Numbered from the stretch's first letter, positions 1-11,524 are shown. The stretch: DNA of 64,000 nucleotides from Sepiola atlantica (GCA_963556195.1 OY744532.1:86458882-86522881), one strand, 5' to 3'. Notes: generated by a model from the sequence alone, not told the origin. Made by a program: numbers and translations.

Positions 1-610
1 AAGAGTAACAAGAAGCAACAACTACGCAAGTGACAGAACAGCACGACGGCCAAGAAATTCATATCCTTCTAAAGGTGTGATTAGGAAACTTTTATGTAAA
101 AATCTTCAGCAACCATAGTTCTAAAGTCTCTCTTTATTATATAACTAGATTATTGTTATTATTTTATTGTTCTTAGTTTTTCTTTTTCTCCCAGCAGGAA
201 CGAATTAGTTTTTTATCTATTTATTTTTTTGTGTGTATTTTGTCCAAAGCTTCCCTACTATAGGGTTTTATCTAAGGTTTTTGATTGGACAATGCAGTTT
301 TCTTTGAATGATTATTTCGTGTCTTCTCTTTTGTAGATGTTCAGTTGTTATGTCTTTCGCTTTTTTTTATTTAATCTATTAGTTCTGTCTTATCTGTTTC
401 TGGATTTGTTTCTCCTTCTTTCCGAACTTTGTCACCATAAACACATTGGCGAAAATTGTCGATAAACGAATGAAAAAAAGAGTTTAAATAAAAGTAATGA
501 AGAAAGAATGACGATTAAAAAAAAAAGCATTTGAATAAGAATTTTGAAAGAAAGAAAAAAGATCAGATTCCCTTTAGATGCATCCATTCAATCTGAGAGT
601 TATGCTACTT
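1..610. other. AT-rich sequence, no gene seen
   Basis: The stretch is AT-rich with homopolymer T and A runs. Stops are frequent in all frames and I recognise no repeat family in it. Confidence 0.5.
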
Positions 611-614
611 GAGG

Positions 615-763
615 CTTAAGCATGACAGAGCAACAAAAATATTATTTTAAACTTAAGCTTCACAGACCGACGAAAATACTATTTAAAACTTAAGCTTCAC
701 AGACCGACGAAAATGCTATTTCAAATTTAAGCTTCACAGACCGACGAAAATGCTATTTCAAAC
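615..763 (+). repeat. 37-bp tandem repeat, four units
   Basis: Units starting at 615, 652, 689 and 726 share CTTAAGCTTCACAGACCGAC followed by GAAAATRCTATTT. Degenerate units continue at about 897-960, on the far side of a SINE fragment. Similar motifs reappear at 61361-61430 and 62637-62690, next to remnants of a DDE transposase, so the unit may derive from the end of a DNA transposon. That origin is inferred. Confidence 0.75.
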
Positions 764-766
764 TTC

Positions 767-895
767 TTCTTTTTTGTGTGAATCAGATGATTCTGGTGTT
801 GGCATTAGTTTCCCCGACGTTTTTCTAGTTATAAATCTTTCTGGAAAGACATTGGGTATTTACGGGAGGGACCACGAGAAGGTTTCCAACATCCC
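767..895 (-). mobile_element. SINE-N body fragment without tRNA head
   Basis: It matches the body of the SINE at 2906-3140: both share TGATTCTGGTGTTGGCATTA, then AATCTTTCTGGAAAGACAT, then GGACCACGAGAAGGTT. The tRNA-like promoter part is missing. It lies between units of a 37-bp tandem array. Confidence 0.65.
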
Positions 896-1280
896 TTAAC
901 TAAGCAATACAGACAAACGAAAATTCTATTTCAAACTAAGCAATACAAACCAAAGAAAATGACATCTCTCTAATTGTTCTAATTAGTCGTAATTTGCAAA
1001 TTAGTCATCAAGTAACCCATCACCCACTAACTTTCAATCACTTTCACCCTCTATCAATGTATGTTGTGTGTGACCTCCATCACTCTTATATTATACAGTG
1101 TCTATTACTCTCGGTTCCATTATTCTGTCTCTCCTTTTTTTAACTATCGAAGATAATAAAGAAAGGAAAAACGAAAATAGTTGGAATGGTTTATTATAAA
1201 CAAAAAGAAATATCATCAGATGTAGTAATATTATTTAACCCACAGTCGCAGAGAGGGGATATATATATATATATATATAT

Positions 1281-1672
1281 TGAAAAGTCACACAATTTGA
1301 AGCGTTGGGTGGGTGGAAATAATAAAGATATTTTTTTTATAAAATATTTAGAAAACCTTGCACAACGCAGATTATTTGTTTGTAAAATAAATTATTTATT
1401 CATCTCAAAAACATTTTTTTTTTTAATAAACTTGAGTACTTTCGGTAAATCTACCATCTTCAGAAGAATATTTCTTCATTTTCTTTTTTTTCTTTTTGTT
1501 TCTTGGTTGAGACATTCTCGTGGCCAAGTTGAAAAATCCGTCTAGGTGTTTTGACGAAGTGCAAAAAAGTGTTGATATGGCTGTGTGTCACGTGGTCGAC
1601 GTGGAAGGATATTTTGAAAAGTCACACAATTTGAAGCGTTGGGTGGGTGGAAATAATAAAGATATTTTTTTT
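1281..1672 (+). repeat. Exact 58-bp direct repeat, 334 bp apart
   Basis: Positions 1281-1338 and 1615-1672 are identical, beginning TGAAAAGTCACACAATTTGA. The first follows a (TA)n run and the second is followed by one. The arrangement could be a tiny LTR-like pair or a local duplication. Open frames across it are low complexity and probably not coding. Confidence 0.7.
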
Positions 1673-1862
1673 TTATATATATATATATATAGCGAGCAGA
1701 AAGAGACTAATTTTGGATTTTTGCCTTTTTATTTTTTATATATAACTAGCTTTGCAAACACACCTTTGTCTTATTTGAACAATCTAACCCGATCTCAATA
1801 GATGACTCAACGAGTCACGTTTTTTCAAGTTTGTCAAAAAGTGGATGAAAACGGCATAATGG

Positions 1863-2905
1863 AAATGGCACAGCTAAAATTAGCATGGCTGAAAATGACA
1901 CGTTTGGAAATGCTATGGCTGAAAGTAGAAATAATGAAAATAGGATGATTTAAAATGTTATGGTTGTTAAAAGTAGCTGAAAGCGACATGGTTAAAAATG
2001 GCACAGCTTAAATTAGCATGGCTGAAAATGACACGGTTGGAAATGCTATGGCTGAAAGTAGAAATAATGAAAATAGGATGATTTAAAATGTTATGGTTGT
2101 TAAAAGTAGCTGAAAGCGACATGGTTAAAAATGGCACAGCTAAAATTAGCATGGCTGAAAATGACACGGTTGGAAATGCTATGGCTGAAAGTAGAAATAA
2201 TGAAAATAGGATGGTTTAAAATGTTATGGTTGTTAAAAGTAGCTGAAAGCGACATGGTTAAAAATGGCACAGCTAAAATTAGCATGGCTGAAAATGACAC
2301 GGTTGGAAATGCTATGGCTGAAAGTAGAAATAATGAAAATAGGATGGTTTAAAATGTTATGGTTGTTAAAAGTAGCTGAAAGCGACATGGTTAAAAATGG
2401 CACAGCTAAAATTAGCATGGCTGAAAATGACACGGTTGGAAATGCTATGGCTGAAAGTAGAAATAATGAAAATAGGATGGTTTAAAATGTTATGGTTGTT
2501 AAAAGTAGCTGAAAGCGACATGGTTAAAAATGGCACAGCTAAAATTAGCATGGCTGAAAATGACACGGTTGGAAATGCTATGGCTGAAAGTAGAAATAAT
2601 GAAAATAGGATGGTTTAAAATGTTATGGTTGTTAAAAGTAGCTGAAAGCGACATGGTTAAAAATGGCACAGCTTAAATTAGCATGGCTGAAAATGACACG
2701 GTTGGAAATGCTATGGCTGAAAGTAGAAATAATGAAAATAGGATGGTTTAAAATGTTATGGTCGTTAAAAGTAGCTGAAAGCGACATGGTTAAAAATGGC
2801 ACAGCTTAAATTAGCATGGCTGAAAATGACACGGTTGGAAATGCTATGGCTGAAAGTAGAAATAATGAAAATAGGATGATTTAAAATGTTATGGTCGTTA
2901 GAAGT
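1863..2905 (+). repeat. 133-bp satellite array, about 7.8 units
   Basis: A 133-bp unit repeats almost without change. It contains GGCACAGCTAAAATTAGCAT, ATGGCTGAAAGTAG and AATAGGATGGTTTAAAATG. The unit is itself built from degenerate 11-16 bp blocks of the type ATGGCTGAAA or ATGGTTGTTA. Because 133 is not a multiple of three, the short open frames that recur every 133 bp on both strands are artefacts of the array. Confidence 0.92.
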
Positions 2906-3140
2906 ATCTCCTTCTTCTTTCGTGTGAATCAGCTGATTCTGGTGTTGGCATTAGTTCTCTGATGTTTTTCTAGTTAGAAATCTTTCTGGAAAGACATCGG
3001 GTACTTACGGGACGGACCACGAGAAGGTTGCCAACATCCCTAAGTGAAAGTGGTGCTGTTGAACCGACTGGATTCGAACTTGGAACACCCAGGTATTCAG
3101 TCCGTGTCGATATCCACTTAACAATTGTCACCTCCCTTAA
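2906..3140 (-). mobile_element. tRNA-derived SINE (SINE-N), full copy
   Basis: Read on the minus strand, the head carries a box A-like TTGTTAAGTGG and a near-perfect box B AGTTCGAATCC, so an internal RNA polymerase III promoter is likely. The body continues to about 2906 with the AAAGATTTC and ACATC segments shared with 767-895 and, more distantly, 48705-48850. It interrupts the 133-bp satellite, whose degenerate units resume at 3141. Confidence 0.75.
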
Positions 3141-3500
3141 AAGTAGCTGAAAACGACATGATTAAAAATGGCACAGCTAAAAGTAGCATTGCTGAAAATG
3201 GCATCGGGATGACAGGTTTAATGAAAACACAGAGAGAGAGAAAGAGAGGTTGTGTGTGTGAGTGAAAGAGAGAGAGAGTTGTAATTAGCAAGAGATGGTT
3301 GCTAAAAATAGCATGGCTGAAAATGACGAAAATGGGATGGTTTAAAATGTTATGGTTGTAAAAAGTAACTGAATGCGACATGGTTAAAAATGGCACAGCT
3401 AAAATTAGCATGGCTGAAAATGGCATCAAAATCAGAGGTTTAATGAAAACAGCAAGAGAAAGGGTGTGTGTGTGTGAGAGAGAGAGTTGTAATTGGCAAG
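3141..3500 (+). repeat. Degenerate satellite tail with GA-rich tracts
   Basis: Satellite-type blocks such as AAAAGTAGCTGAAAACGACA and AATGGCACAGCTAAAA recur, now in a roughly 240-bp higher-order unit present twice. Each unit ends in a GA- and GT-rich tract followed by GTTGTAATT. Confidence 0.7.
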
Positions 3501-4335
3501 AAATGGTTTCTCTCAGCATTGTATGATGAATCTGACATCTACATCTTTAAGATGAATGTATAGTATTGATATATAGATAATATTCGTCAGAAAATAATAA
3601 ATCATCAGGTTTTTGTTTATTCAAAATACGTTGCTAGTCCTTCATAATCGCTGGTGATACATCAGAGGGGCATTAGGTCATTTCTTAAGATTAAACTTTG
3701 TTGTAACGAAAAATGTTTGAAGAGCTTTGTCTGAAGAAAAATCATTGGTTAAGTTAAAGGTTTCCATTTTCTTTTTTTAATATTGAGTTTTTGATTTTCC
3801 GCATCATTATGTGACTAAGCAAAATTACTTTTTTTTTCTTTTCTTTTCAATCATTCATTGTGTTTTTACCCTTTTATCTTTAAAAGAAGGATATTAAAAA
3901 AAACACACTAGTGCTGATTTAGTATCTTTTAAACCCCGTAAAGAAACCACATATATATATATATTAACGATTTAATATTATTAATCTTTATTATTACTAA
4001 TCTTTATTATTATTATTATTTTATTTTTTTTTTATTATTATCTACATCCTGTCCAACTAGCAACAACCGAAATAGCTTGTTAAGAAATGGTTGAAATTTA
4101 AAAGTATTTCCAGAAAGGTGTGTTGTATATTGGTGGTCTGCTTGTAGCAATGACGATGAACACTTATGTATCAAGATATAATTTTAATTTTTTCTTGTCC
4201 TAGTCTTTTTCACTTGTTCTTCTTCGGACTGTTTTTCTTTTCATTCCTTCTGCTGGTTCCATCTTGGAACAGAATATTTGGGATACATTTGATAATCTTT
4301 TGATATTCTTTCATTTCAGAACCATTTGAAGTATT
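3501..4335. other. No gene seen; AT-rich, short (ATT)n
   Basis: The sequence is T- and A-rich with a short TA run near 3950 and an interrupted (ATT)n tract at about 3980-4037. I see no coding or repeat signature beyond that. Confidence 0.5.
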
Positions 4336-4337
4336 TA

Positions 4338-4466
4338 ATAGCGGTAAAGTGCATAATCACGTTGACATTGGTTCTCGTTAGATCACCGAAGTTAAGCGAC
4401 GTTGAGCCTGGCTAGTACCAGATGGGTGATCATTTGAGAATAACAGGCGCTGTATGTGAGTTTGGA
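4338..4466 (+). mobile_element. 5S rRNA-derived SINE or pseudogene
   Basis: The segment follows 5S rRNA from CATAATCACGTTGA through GGTTCTCGTTAGATCACCG, AAGTTAAGCGACGTTGAGCC and CAGATGGGTGATCATTTG to AGGCGCTGTATGTGAG, about 120 nt in total. It differs from a functional 5S gene at many positions, for example GTTGAGCCTGG where GTCGGGCCCGG is usual. Two shorter relatives lie at 38300-38440 and 40335-40455. The family most likely consists of 5S-promoter SINEs, not 5S genes. Confidence 0.8.
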
Positions 4467-4722
4467 AAGCAATGTCAATCTCCCAGACCCAATCCTTCTG
4501 CCTAGACACCTACATAATAAACCTGAACCATGGGCAACGAAAAACAGAAAGATGTTATTATAAGAAAAGACGTTTAATAAGTTTTACCAGTCTCTCTTGC
4601 AAGTTTATATCTTCCGATTTCTGTTGATAACGAATGTGCAGCGCCGTCAAAAATGATATGAAAAAAATTATGCTTCGGTTGTGTTGTTTGCACTAATATT
4701 CATATTTATATAAAATAACGTC

Positions 4723-4832
4723 TCTAAGTAGGGAGTTGAGCAGCGAGATGTTTGTTAGCATTACATTTAAATGTCTGCATGTTAGTACAGTCAGGGAAAC
4801 AGGAAACAGGGAGGGAATTTCAAAGTATAGCA
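4723..4832 (-). pseudogene. LINE (L1) ORF2 C-terminal scrap
   Basis: On the minus strand the last 30 or so codons of the L1-type reverse transcriptase are visible: a CFPDCTNMQTFK-like stretch, then NKHLAAQLPT and a stop. It matches the same region at 48480-48572 and 58870-58990. It is heavily 5'-truncated. Confidence 0.6.
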
Positions 4833-5035
4833 TATTTTAAGATTGGTAAATTGTTCAGTAAATTATAAATTACGGCTAGTTAGAAGAATTAAAAGAGAAT
4901 TTTTTTAAAAACATAACTCAATCCCAGAAATAATGTATATTTTAGCATGTATTTTGTGCTATTAAAGTATAGAAGAAAAACGCCTTAGTGAAACAAATGT
5001 TGATTAACTCGAATTTAGTATAACATATATACATA

Positions 5036-5336
5036 TATATTAGGAGAAAACTACAGCAGAGTGCTCGATTATTAAGAAAATAAAAAAATTAGAGCGTAAT
5101 ATTTATTTATATATGTATTACAGGAGATCAGAACATTATCGGTACCGAACATCATCTGTGTCAACTCCAAACAAAGGGGACCTATAGTTTATCTCCAATG
5201 CCGGACTCTCTTCAGCCGCTATTTTCCGGGGAGACAGAGGCTAAAGAGAGTCCGGCATAGAAATAGGAGACCAACTATAGGTCTTCTTTGTTTGACTTTG
5301 AAACCGACGGTACCGATGTTGTTCTGATCTTCTGTA
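5036..5336. mobile_element. Foldback element with about 95-bp arms
   Basis: The left arm runs from ACAGGAGATCAGAACATTAT to CCGGACTCTCTTCAGCC. It is repeated in inverted form on the right, from GGCTAAAGAGAGTCCGG to GATGTTGTTCTGATCTTCTGT. The spacer is about 20 bp around 5213-5240. AT-rich flanking sequence from 5036 belongs to the same family, because its reverse complement accompanies the copy at 52150-52325. A (TA)n array abuts the right end. No coding sequence is present. Confidence 0.75.
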
Positions 5337-5339
5337 ATG

Positions 5340-5344
<5 letters not shown>

Positions 5345-5379
<35 letters not shown>
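5345..5379. repeat. (TA)n microsatellite
   Basis: A pure TA dinucleotide run adjoins the right arm of the foldback element. Confidence 0.95.
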
Positions 5380-5380
<1 letters not shown>

Positions 5381-5381
5381 T

Positions 5382-6080
5382 AAATATGGCTGTCAATTCG
5401 CGTTTGGTAAAGGTAGTGGTCAGTGCGCACAACCGTTCCTCTCCAGTCAGCTCGTCTGTGCCATTAGATGAGTTTAACATCTCATGTGACTTGCAGAGAA
5501 CCATTGAGACGTTTTGGACAAGTTGATAACAAAGTTGTGGTGCACATGAATGTCCCAAGACGAATGAACAGCTTCCGGTTTTAGTTGGGTGGTCTTTCCT
5601 TCTCCCAGATTGGTTTCCCCTTCAGAGTCAAGTCTACCGTAGTGTTTCACCGAGAAGAAGAGCTGAACTCACACATTACTCGTGTGACACAACAGGTTGA
5701 CGAAGATTCCAACGCAGCATGTCTGTCTCGCCAATAATCCAATTTCGCAACATCACTTCGTTTCTTGTTTACGACTTCATTCGTTCCGATTTCGGCTGAA
5801 GGGATTCCTGCTCTGTCTACACGTACCAATGCACATCTGCTCTAGCTAAACCAAATTATTCTCCCTAGTGAGTCTGCTGAAGGTGCAACTCTTGCTCAGA
5901 CGTGTTATTACAAGCAGGTCAGACAAGTTTAATTTGATCGGTATCTCTTAAAGTGAGCGATCCGCATGAGCAAGAAATTCAGCTATTTTAGATTAAATAC
6001 TATTTTTGCTGTTAATAAAATCAGCAAATGTTTTCATTTCATTCTCTCATTTTTTTTTCTGTTTCCTATGTATCAATCCG
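5382..6080. other. No gene recognised
   Basis: Composition is less AT-rich than the surroundings between 5390 and 5940. A 60-codon frame on the minus strand (5647-5829) has no motif I recognise and no second homologous segment nearby. I treat it as non-coding. Confidence 0.4.
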
Positions 6081-6084
6081 TTAA

Positions 6085-6695
6085 CTTACTCTTGTCTCCG
6101 TATAGAGGTATGTATGCTTATATGTTGTTATGTACATTATTCACTCCCAAACTAATTAACTGATCATTATGATTTTTTAAACACAGCTGCTAGGCGCAAG
6201 TGTTTGTAACGCGGGCTATATTTAGGTTAATTTAGTTTTATAAAAAGGGGATAAAACGGAAGAAAAAGTCCTATGTGAAAATTTAGATACTTACGATTTT
6301 AGTGAAATTTTTTTACAATAGGTATTAGACATCTATTAACAAATATTCACCAAATTTCAGTTTCTTTGTAATATTTTAAAGTGTTTTACGCCATATAATA
6401 TGGGCACAATCCTCCATTTGAAAATTCAAATAATTCAGATTTACATTAAAGTTGATCCATATTCATTAGACACCAATTAAGCAAGATTCTCTGAATTTCA
6501 ATTTCTTAAGATCCCATAAGTTTAAGCCTTAAATTTTACACATTTTCTAGAATCAAAATCTTGTAATGGATTTTGATCAAAATTGGAATAAGGATTTTAG
6601 ACATGAGGTTCAGTATCATTATATTTTGATTTTAATCTTCTGTTTGATGGAAATTATTTCACTTAACTTGGGATAAGTATTTTTCTAGTTATATA
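6085..6695 (+). mobile_element. Helitron-like repeat (Heli), copy 1
   Basis: It shares a roughly 600-bp consensus with 10013-10401, 30905-31673, 43206-44382, 50130-50790 and 56890-57238. Shared markers are ATTCACTCCCAAACTAATTA, GTATTAGACATC and GATTTTGATCAAAATTGGAA. It ends with a short hairpin (ACTTA and TAAGT around an 8-nt loop), then ATTTTT and CTAGT. A 3' hairpin followed by CTRR before a T is the Helitron 3' signature. There is no coding capacity. Confidence 0.55.
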
Positions 6696-6714
6696 GGAAG
6701 TAGAATTGTCTGTC

Positions 6715-7060
6715 TGTCTGCTTCTGGGTATTGGGCGTTTTTCCCAAGATCAAAGTGTAGTATCTGTTCCGATGGATACTACACTCCATAGACCGGTACC
6801 GTCTTGGCCTTCGGGGCTTGATAACGCCGGTCTGTCCTGTGCAGTTCTAGTAGGTCCACCCTCCCAGGCTTTGTCTCCCCTCTTTGGGGAGGAGTAGGTT
6901 TATTGCTTACTGCTTGAGACGGCCCTACCGGGGAATGCCAGCAGGGCTGCCCAGGCATTTTTTGTAGGCCAGAGTGCTCAAACTCTCGGGTGCTAGCTTT
7001 TCAACTTCCAATTTCCCGACCTTGTGTCACATCTTACCGCTGTGGGAGGTAGATAAATAA
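6715..7060 (+). repeat. Interspersed repeat Rep400, best copy
   Basis: Unclassified GC-richer repeat. Markers are AGTGTAGTATCTGTTCCGAT, GGTCCACCCTCCCAGGCTTT, GGTTTATTGCTTACTGC and CTACCGGGGAATGCC. Inverted copies at 39190-39500 and 30015-30235 and direct copies at 45290-45510 and 39590-39705 share the same order of blocks. No terminal repeats or coding sequence could be defined. Confidence 0.7.
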
Positions 7061-9110
7061 ATTCTGGGCATAAATGTTGAACGTTTGATCCTAGGGCTAC
7101 ACGAAGGCCAAATTCGGAATCATCAGATTCCTTCCGATATTTCTACTTGCTTTTAATATAGTCTATTTGCAGTGTCTCTGACTCTCTATCTGCCCGTTTC
7201 TCTCCAAGGGTTCAATTGAAAATAAAGTCCTATACAAAGGTCAAACACAACTTTTCTTGAATAAAGTCTTACCAAGAATCTAACGGTGGTATTAATCTTG
7301 TATTAGTTTTTACCACCTTCGACTAGGTTGTTTTCGGTCGAATTTGTAACTATGTTTGTTTGTTTTTGTTTTTTTGTGTAGCCTAGAGTCCAGATAGCTT
7401 GACCAGTCGTCACCAAACTTGGTCAAAATATTGCACATGGTTTAACTTAGACCAAAATTTAATCAGTTCTATCTAGATCAACGGTCGAAGTCAAGATCAC
7501 GGAAAAAATTAGTCTCACTTTTCGGCATAACTAAGCTTCTGTTCATCGTATAGACTAATTGGTCCATATTGTAGCTAATGAAGTCCTGCATACTATGATC
7601 AGAAAGGAACCTTTTACAAATTTGATGTATGGGTCTGATACTCTTTCATAACCACCATGCAAAATTTCAGCCTGATTAGATAAATACTTTTTGAGTTATC
7701 AACGTTTCCATGTCATAATTTCAAGAATACTTCATACAATGTGGAGACGCACGGCCCAGATAAGACGTTGACCTATCCTTTTCTTTATTAGTTAGGGTTA
7801 TGCAGTGTCACGACTAGCTTATGTTCTTCATTTTACAATGACATCATTTGTTTGGCGATCCAGAAGAAGCACTTTTAATTTAATAATATTTCCCAGTTTA
7901 AAAATGTGCTTTTAATTTAATATCGAATTTGAATTTTAGATGTTGCCATGATTTTCAACAAAAATAAATTAAAAATTCTTTTCAACAGGAAGTTGGTTTG
8001 GTTCTTACTAATTTGATAGCTTTGCTTCTTTCTTGTTTAAATGAATTAAATGTGTTTATTTAAAACAATGTCAACTTGTGACTCCAGAACAAATAATTAA
8101 GTCAAACATCATCACCAAAACATTAAACAAATAATTACAGTGAATTCACATTGATTTTAAAATATAAAGTCAATAACTAAAAGGATTTGCTTCTCAAATA
8201 AAAAACAGAAAATCCTGTGGGAACCGTGAAAATCGCTGTAAACAAATAATAAAAACCAAATAGCATCCAATCTTTGTTTTTAACCCTGAAATGATCGAAG
8301 GCGATATGTTTGAAATACCATTTATTTAATGTGACCCCAGAAAGCTTGCTCCCAGTTGGATTGCGTGTGTAAAACGCGTACATAAATCTAAAAAAGACTT
8401 AAAAAGTGTGTGCGTATGTGAAGAAGTAGAGAGAATGTGTCTCACATACCTTTGATTTTGTGCGTGTGTTGGGCGAGGCAAGAAGAAAAAAAGAGAGAAT
8501 CTCTTTGTATTTCGGCTTTCATAGTCACAGATCTTAGCGCACCTAGTGTATGTGTGCATGTATGAGCGTGTGGAAAGAGTAGGTAAATGCTGCAAATAAC
8601 TAACTGCACTTAAGGGTGAAACGTACAATTTTCCCTGCAAAACTTGTTGGGGTTGGATTTTAGTCAAAAATACATCCATTTGCATTTCATTCTTGTCCTC
8701 TTTATTTTATTTAAATGGATTGAAGGTTACGGAATATTGATCCTCCCCTGAAAGCAGACTCCAGTCTCTTAGATTACAGAGTGGTAAAATGTGCAGACTG
8801 ACAGACTCTAAGAATGAGTCAGAAGAAATCCTCCCTCCATTTTCCGTTTCTTTATCAGTTTTATTTTTCCTTCAACCTAAATTTGTTCTTCAGCAAAAGG
8901 GAGCGGGGCGGATTCAGGTGTCTGTCTGTCTGTCTGTCTGTCGGCGATGATGGGGGTGGGAATAGAATAGAATGGATTTATAGAGTGATGGTCTTCATAA
9001 AGTGTTATCTCCCCCACCCCCGCTTTCTATTCAAACTGTTCTTTGTTACTAAATGCAAGGTCATCTGCAATGGCTGTGTAATTCTAAGGTTAAGGAAATA
9101 ATGTCAGCTT
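7061..9110. other. No gene seen over 2 kb
   Basis: AT-rich single-copy-looking sequence. It includes a (TCTG)n run at about 8920-8943 and short C- and G-rich tracts. The longest open frame, about 119 codons on the minus strand at 8326-8685, is rich in His, Thr and Ser with no recognisable domain. Confidence 0.45.
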
Positions 9111-9114
9111 CAAA

Positions 9115-9733
9115 TTTCTATGTGTTATTGTAACTCTCTTGGAGTTTTCACACCGGTCGTTACAAGTAATTTCTTATTAATAACGACCAGAAACTTTCCC
9201 TGACGCTAATTCTCCTCAATATTCCAACACTCTGTATTACATTCTATTAATATTGTAACTCACTTGGTGTTGATGGATGGATACTTCTCCTGTCTTTCCA
9301 TTTTCTCCTAGACCATCCCTTTTACATTTTTTCCTGGGGGGAAGAGCAGGGATGGGATACAATTATTATGTTTACTCACTAGGAATTCTCACACATGCCG
9401 TCACCAGTGATTGTTCACTGATAATCACCACTGGTGTTCCCTGGAATCTGAGTGACAACAAGTCTCCCCAGATTTCCAGTGCTCTCCACCTCTTTCGATA
9501 ACTACTGCAGATGAATTTGCATTATCCCAACAGACGCTTACCATCGATTTCTCGTTGGCAACGACCATTGGCAATCTCTGGGATTTGGATGGCAATAAGC
9601 CTCCCCAATGTCCCAATGTTCTCTGCACTCTTCCAACAGAGTTCTGGTTGGTGCTATCCCTCCTCGGTCTTTTCGTCCTTCTTAATCCTTCACGACTGTT
9701 TTGTGTGGCATCAACCGAAGCTGGTGCCATCAC

Positions 9734-9740
<7 letters not shown>
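9115..9740. other. Diverged local duplication, no gene recognised
   Basis: Two related segments begin near 9130 and 9365. Each contains a CTCACTNGG-like block and a small palindrome: GGTCGTTA with TAACGACC at 9155-9190, and CACCAGTG with CACTGGTG at 9400-9435. A 102-codon minus-strand frame (9425-9733) has no motif I recognise. Confidence 0.4.
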
Positions 9741-9766
<26 letters not shown>

Positions 9767-10012
9767 GTTTTTAGTTTTTTTTGGTGGGGGGTGGTATGAC
9801 ATTTCCTGCAGTTTCTGTTCCTTAGGTTCTTGTGGTGCTCTTTAAGTGATTTTGTTTTATTCCTATTTAACCTTGCATGTGATTGGTTAGTCTTTGTATC
9901 GAAAGGTTTCCGCATTCAAGGAGTTTCCTTAAGATTTCAGCAGTTTTTATCATTATCATTATTATTATTATTAATATTATTATTATTTTTATTTAGTTTA
10001 CATAAATAAATA

Positions 10013-10401
10013 TCTCTATTAAAATAAAGTTAGGTATGTGTATATGTTTATACATCTGTATGTACAGGATTCACTCCTAAACTAATTAATCGACCATTAT
10101 GAATTTTGGAACACAGCTCCTATGCGTAAAGGGTCGTAATGTGGGATATATATAGTTTACTTTAGTTTTATGCAAAGGGAGCCAAGAGGGGGGTGTAAGC
10201 TCTATGTGAAAATTCAGATACCATCGTATTTTTGTGAAAGTTAAACAATATGGATTAGACATCAATGAAAATATATTAATAGCACATTTTTACGCCTGAA
10301 TTATCTGCATAAATTATTAATTCAAAATGTTGTTGTTTCCTGATACTTCATTGTTTTCAGCATACTCCATGCAACGCCGAGTACCTCCGCTAGTATAATA
10401 T
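10013..10401 (+). mobile_element. Helitron-like repeat (Heli), copy 2
   Basis: The 5' part matches the family, with TCTATTAAAATAAAGTTAGG and CAGGATTCACTCCTAAACTA. The 3' end differs from copy 1 and finishes with GCAACGCCGAGTACCTCCG and CTAGT, again a CTAG before T. It appears to be a deletion derivative. Confidence 0.5.
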
Positions 10402-10708
10402 AGTTCTTATATTCTAGTGTAAAAGAAAAAGTTTCCTATGAAATTATTAAAATGTTTCGTTCTATTTTGATGAGTAAAAAAAATGTTTGAAGACAACTGC
10501 TTCTCAGAATTTAGAATTCAAATCCTAAAAAAGTCCTTAAAACATATTTTAGAAATTCTGTGAAGTTTTCCTAAAAGGTCATATTTTATTCATCCGTCTG
10601 TCAGTTTATCAAACAAACTTACATTTTGTTTACATACCTTTTCTCTTTTTAGCCTTTTTGCAAAACACTGTTGCTTGTTAGCTATGTATCACGTATATAT
10701 TTATCTAT

Positions 10709-10744
<36 letters not shown>

Positions 10745-10865
10745 TTGTGTTGAGCATACAGGTTAGGGAAATAACAAACTGCCACTAGCGTATAAACGCA
10801 AAGCTCTTTGTGTAAACAAATGGAGCTTCCGGCATGTGACAATGCTTATCATTGTGATTTCACAT
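10402..10865. other. No gene seen; (TA)n at 10711-10742
   Basis: AT-rich sequence containing one TA array. Nothing else is recognised. Confidence 0.5.
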
Positions 10866-11013
10866 ATCTTAGCGGTAGCCAGAGGGTCTAGAGGGTATAA
10901 GAGCCGACTGTCATCTAGCCGGTCGAGTTTCGATCCCGACTTGAGCAGTTGCTTGTCTAGCTGCACTGAAGAGCTTTAATACAGCGAAACAGTCTGTTTG
11001 TGGATGATATATT
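10866..11013 (+). mobile_element. tRNA-derived SINE with 3' hammerhead
   Basis: The head has a tRNA-like region ending in a box B-like GTTTCGATCCCGACT. The 3' end carries a hammerhead fold (10961-11003), then GATGATATATTTTTATAT. The minus-strand copy at 18275-18405 belongs to the same subfamily: both have a GTTTCGATYCCGRCTTGAG box B and a GAAACAG...TGT stem III. Confidence 0.75.
10961..11003 (+). ncRNA. Hammerhead ribozyme-like motif
   Basis: Elements in order: stem I strand CTGCA; core CTGAAGA, which fits CUGANGA; stem II GCT/AGC with a 7-nt loop; GAAA; stem III CA/TG plus the A15.1-U16.1 pair with loop GTC; cleavage triplet GTT; stem I strand TGTGG. Stem I pairs over 5 bp with two G-U pairs. 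All core residues are present. Activity is not proven. Confidence 0.65.
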
Positions 11014-11145
11014 TTTATATAAATTTCTGTTCGTAATCACAAAGGTTTATCTTGTAGCTCAATCGTGTATGTACGACTAGAGCTCTTAATTTAACATCAT
11101 GTAAAACCTTAGTTATTCAGAGAACAACATTCCATATATTCTGCA

Positions 11146-11179
<34 letters not shown>

Positions 11180-11181
<2 letters not shown>

Positions 11182-11524
11182 GGTTAATTTAATTTGCTTG
11201 AAGCATTATTTAATGTGTATATAAAGGTAATTTGTAGAAGGCAAAATAATGCAGAGGTGTAACGGATAGACACAAACTGAAACAAATTAAGACATAATAA
11301 TGGAATGATTTATGCAGTTTCCACCTATTTTATTAATAAAATATATATAATCACCTAAAAAGTAGTGTAATGGATTCGTCTAAACACTTTAAAATGCAGC
11401 AACATTTTTGTAAGTAACGGATAAATTTTATTAGACAGACGAACAGCACAGGTAAGGAGGACTTCTTTTTTTTATAACTAATATGAGTTAGCAAAACATT
11501 TATACGGAACAAAACTTAGATTTA
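11180..11524. other. No gene seen
   Basis: AT-rich sequence after the (TA)n run at 11152-11178. No repeat or coding signature was recognised. Confidence 0.45.

Noticed and set aside
1186..1801. Overlapping frames of 119 and 93 codons
   Set aside because: They run through TA tracts and the 58-bp direct repeat, are Phe/Ile/Tyr-rich and have no recognisable domain.
2100..2618. Recurrent 66- and 73-codon frames every 133 bp on both strands
   Set aside because: They are produced by the satellite unit. The 133-bp period shifts frame each unit, so no repeat protein is encoded.
4338..4466. Functional 5S rRNA gene
   Set aside because: Many substitutions at conserved positions and shared non-5S flanks in sister copies point to a retroposed family.
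9425..9733. 102-codon minus-strand frame
   Set aside because: Falls in a locally duplicated, palindromic region and has no recognisable motif.
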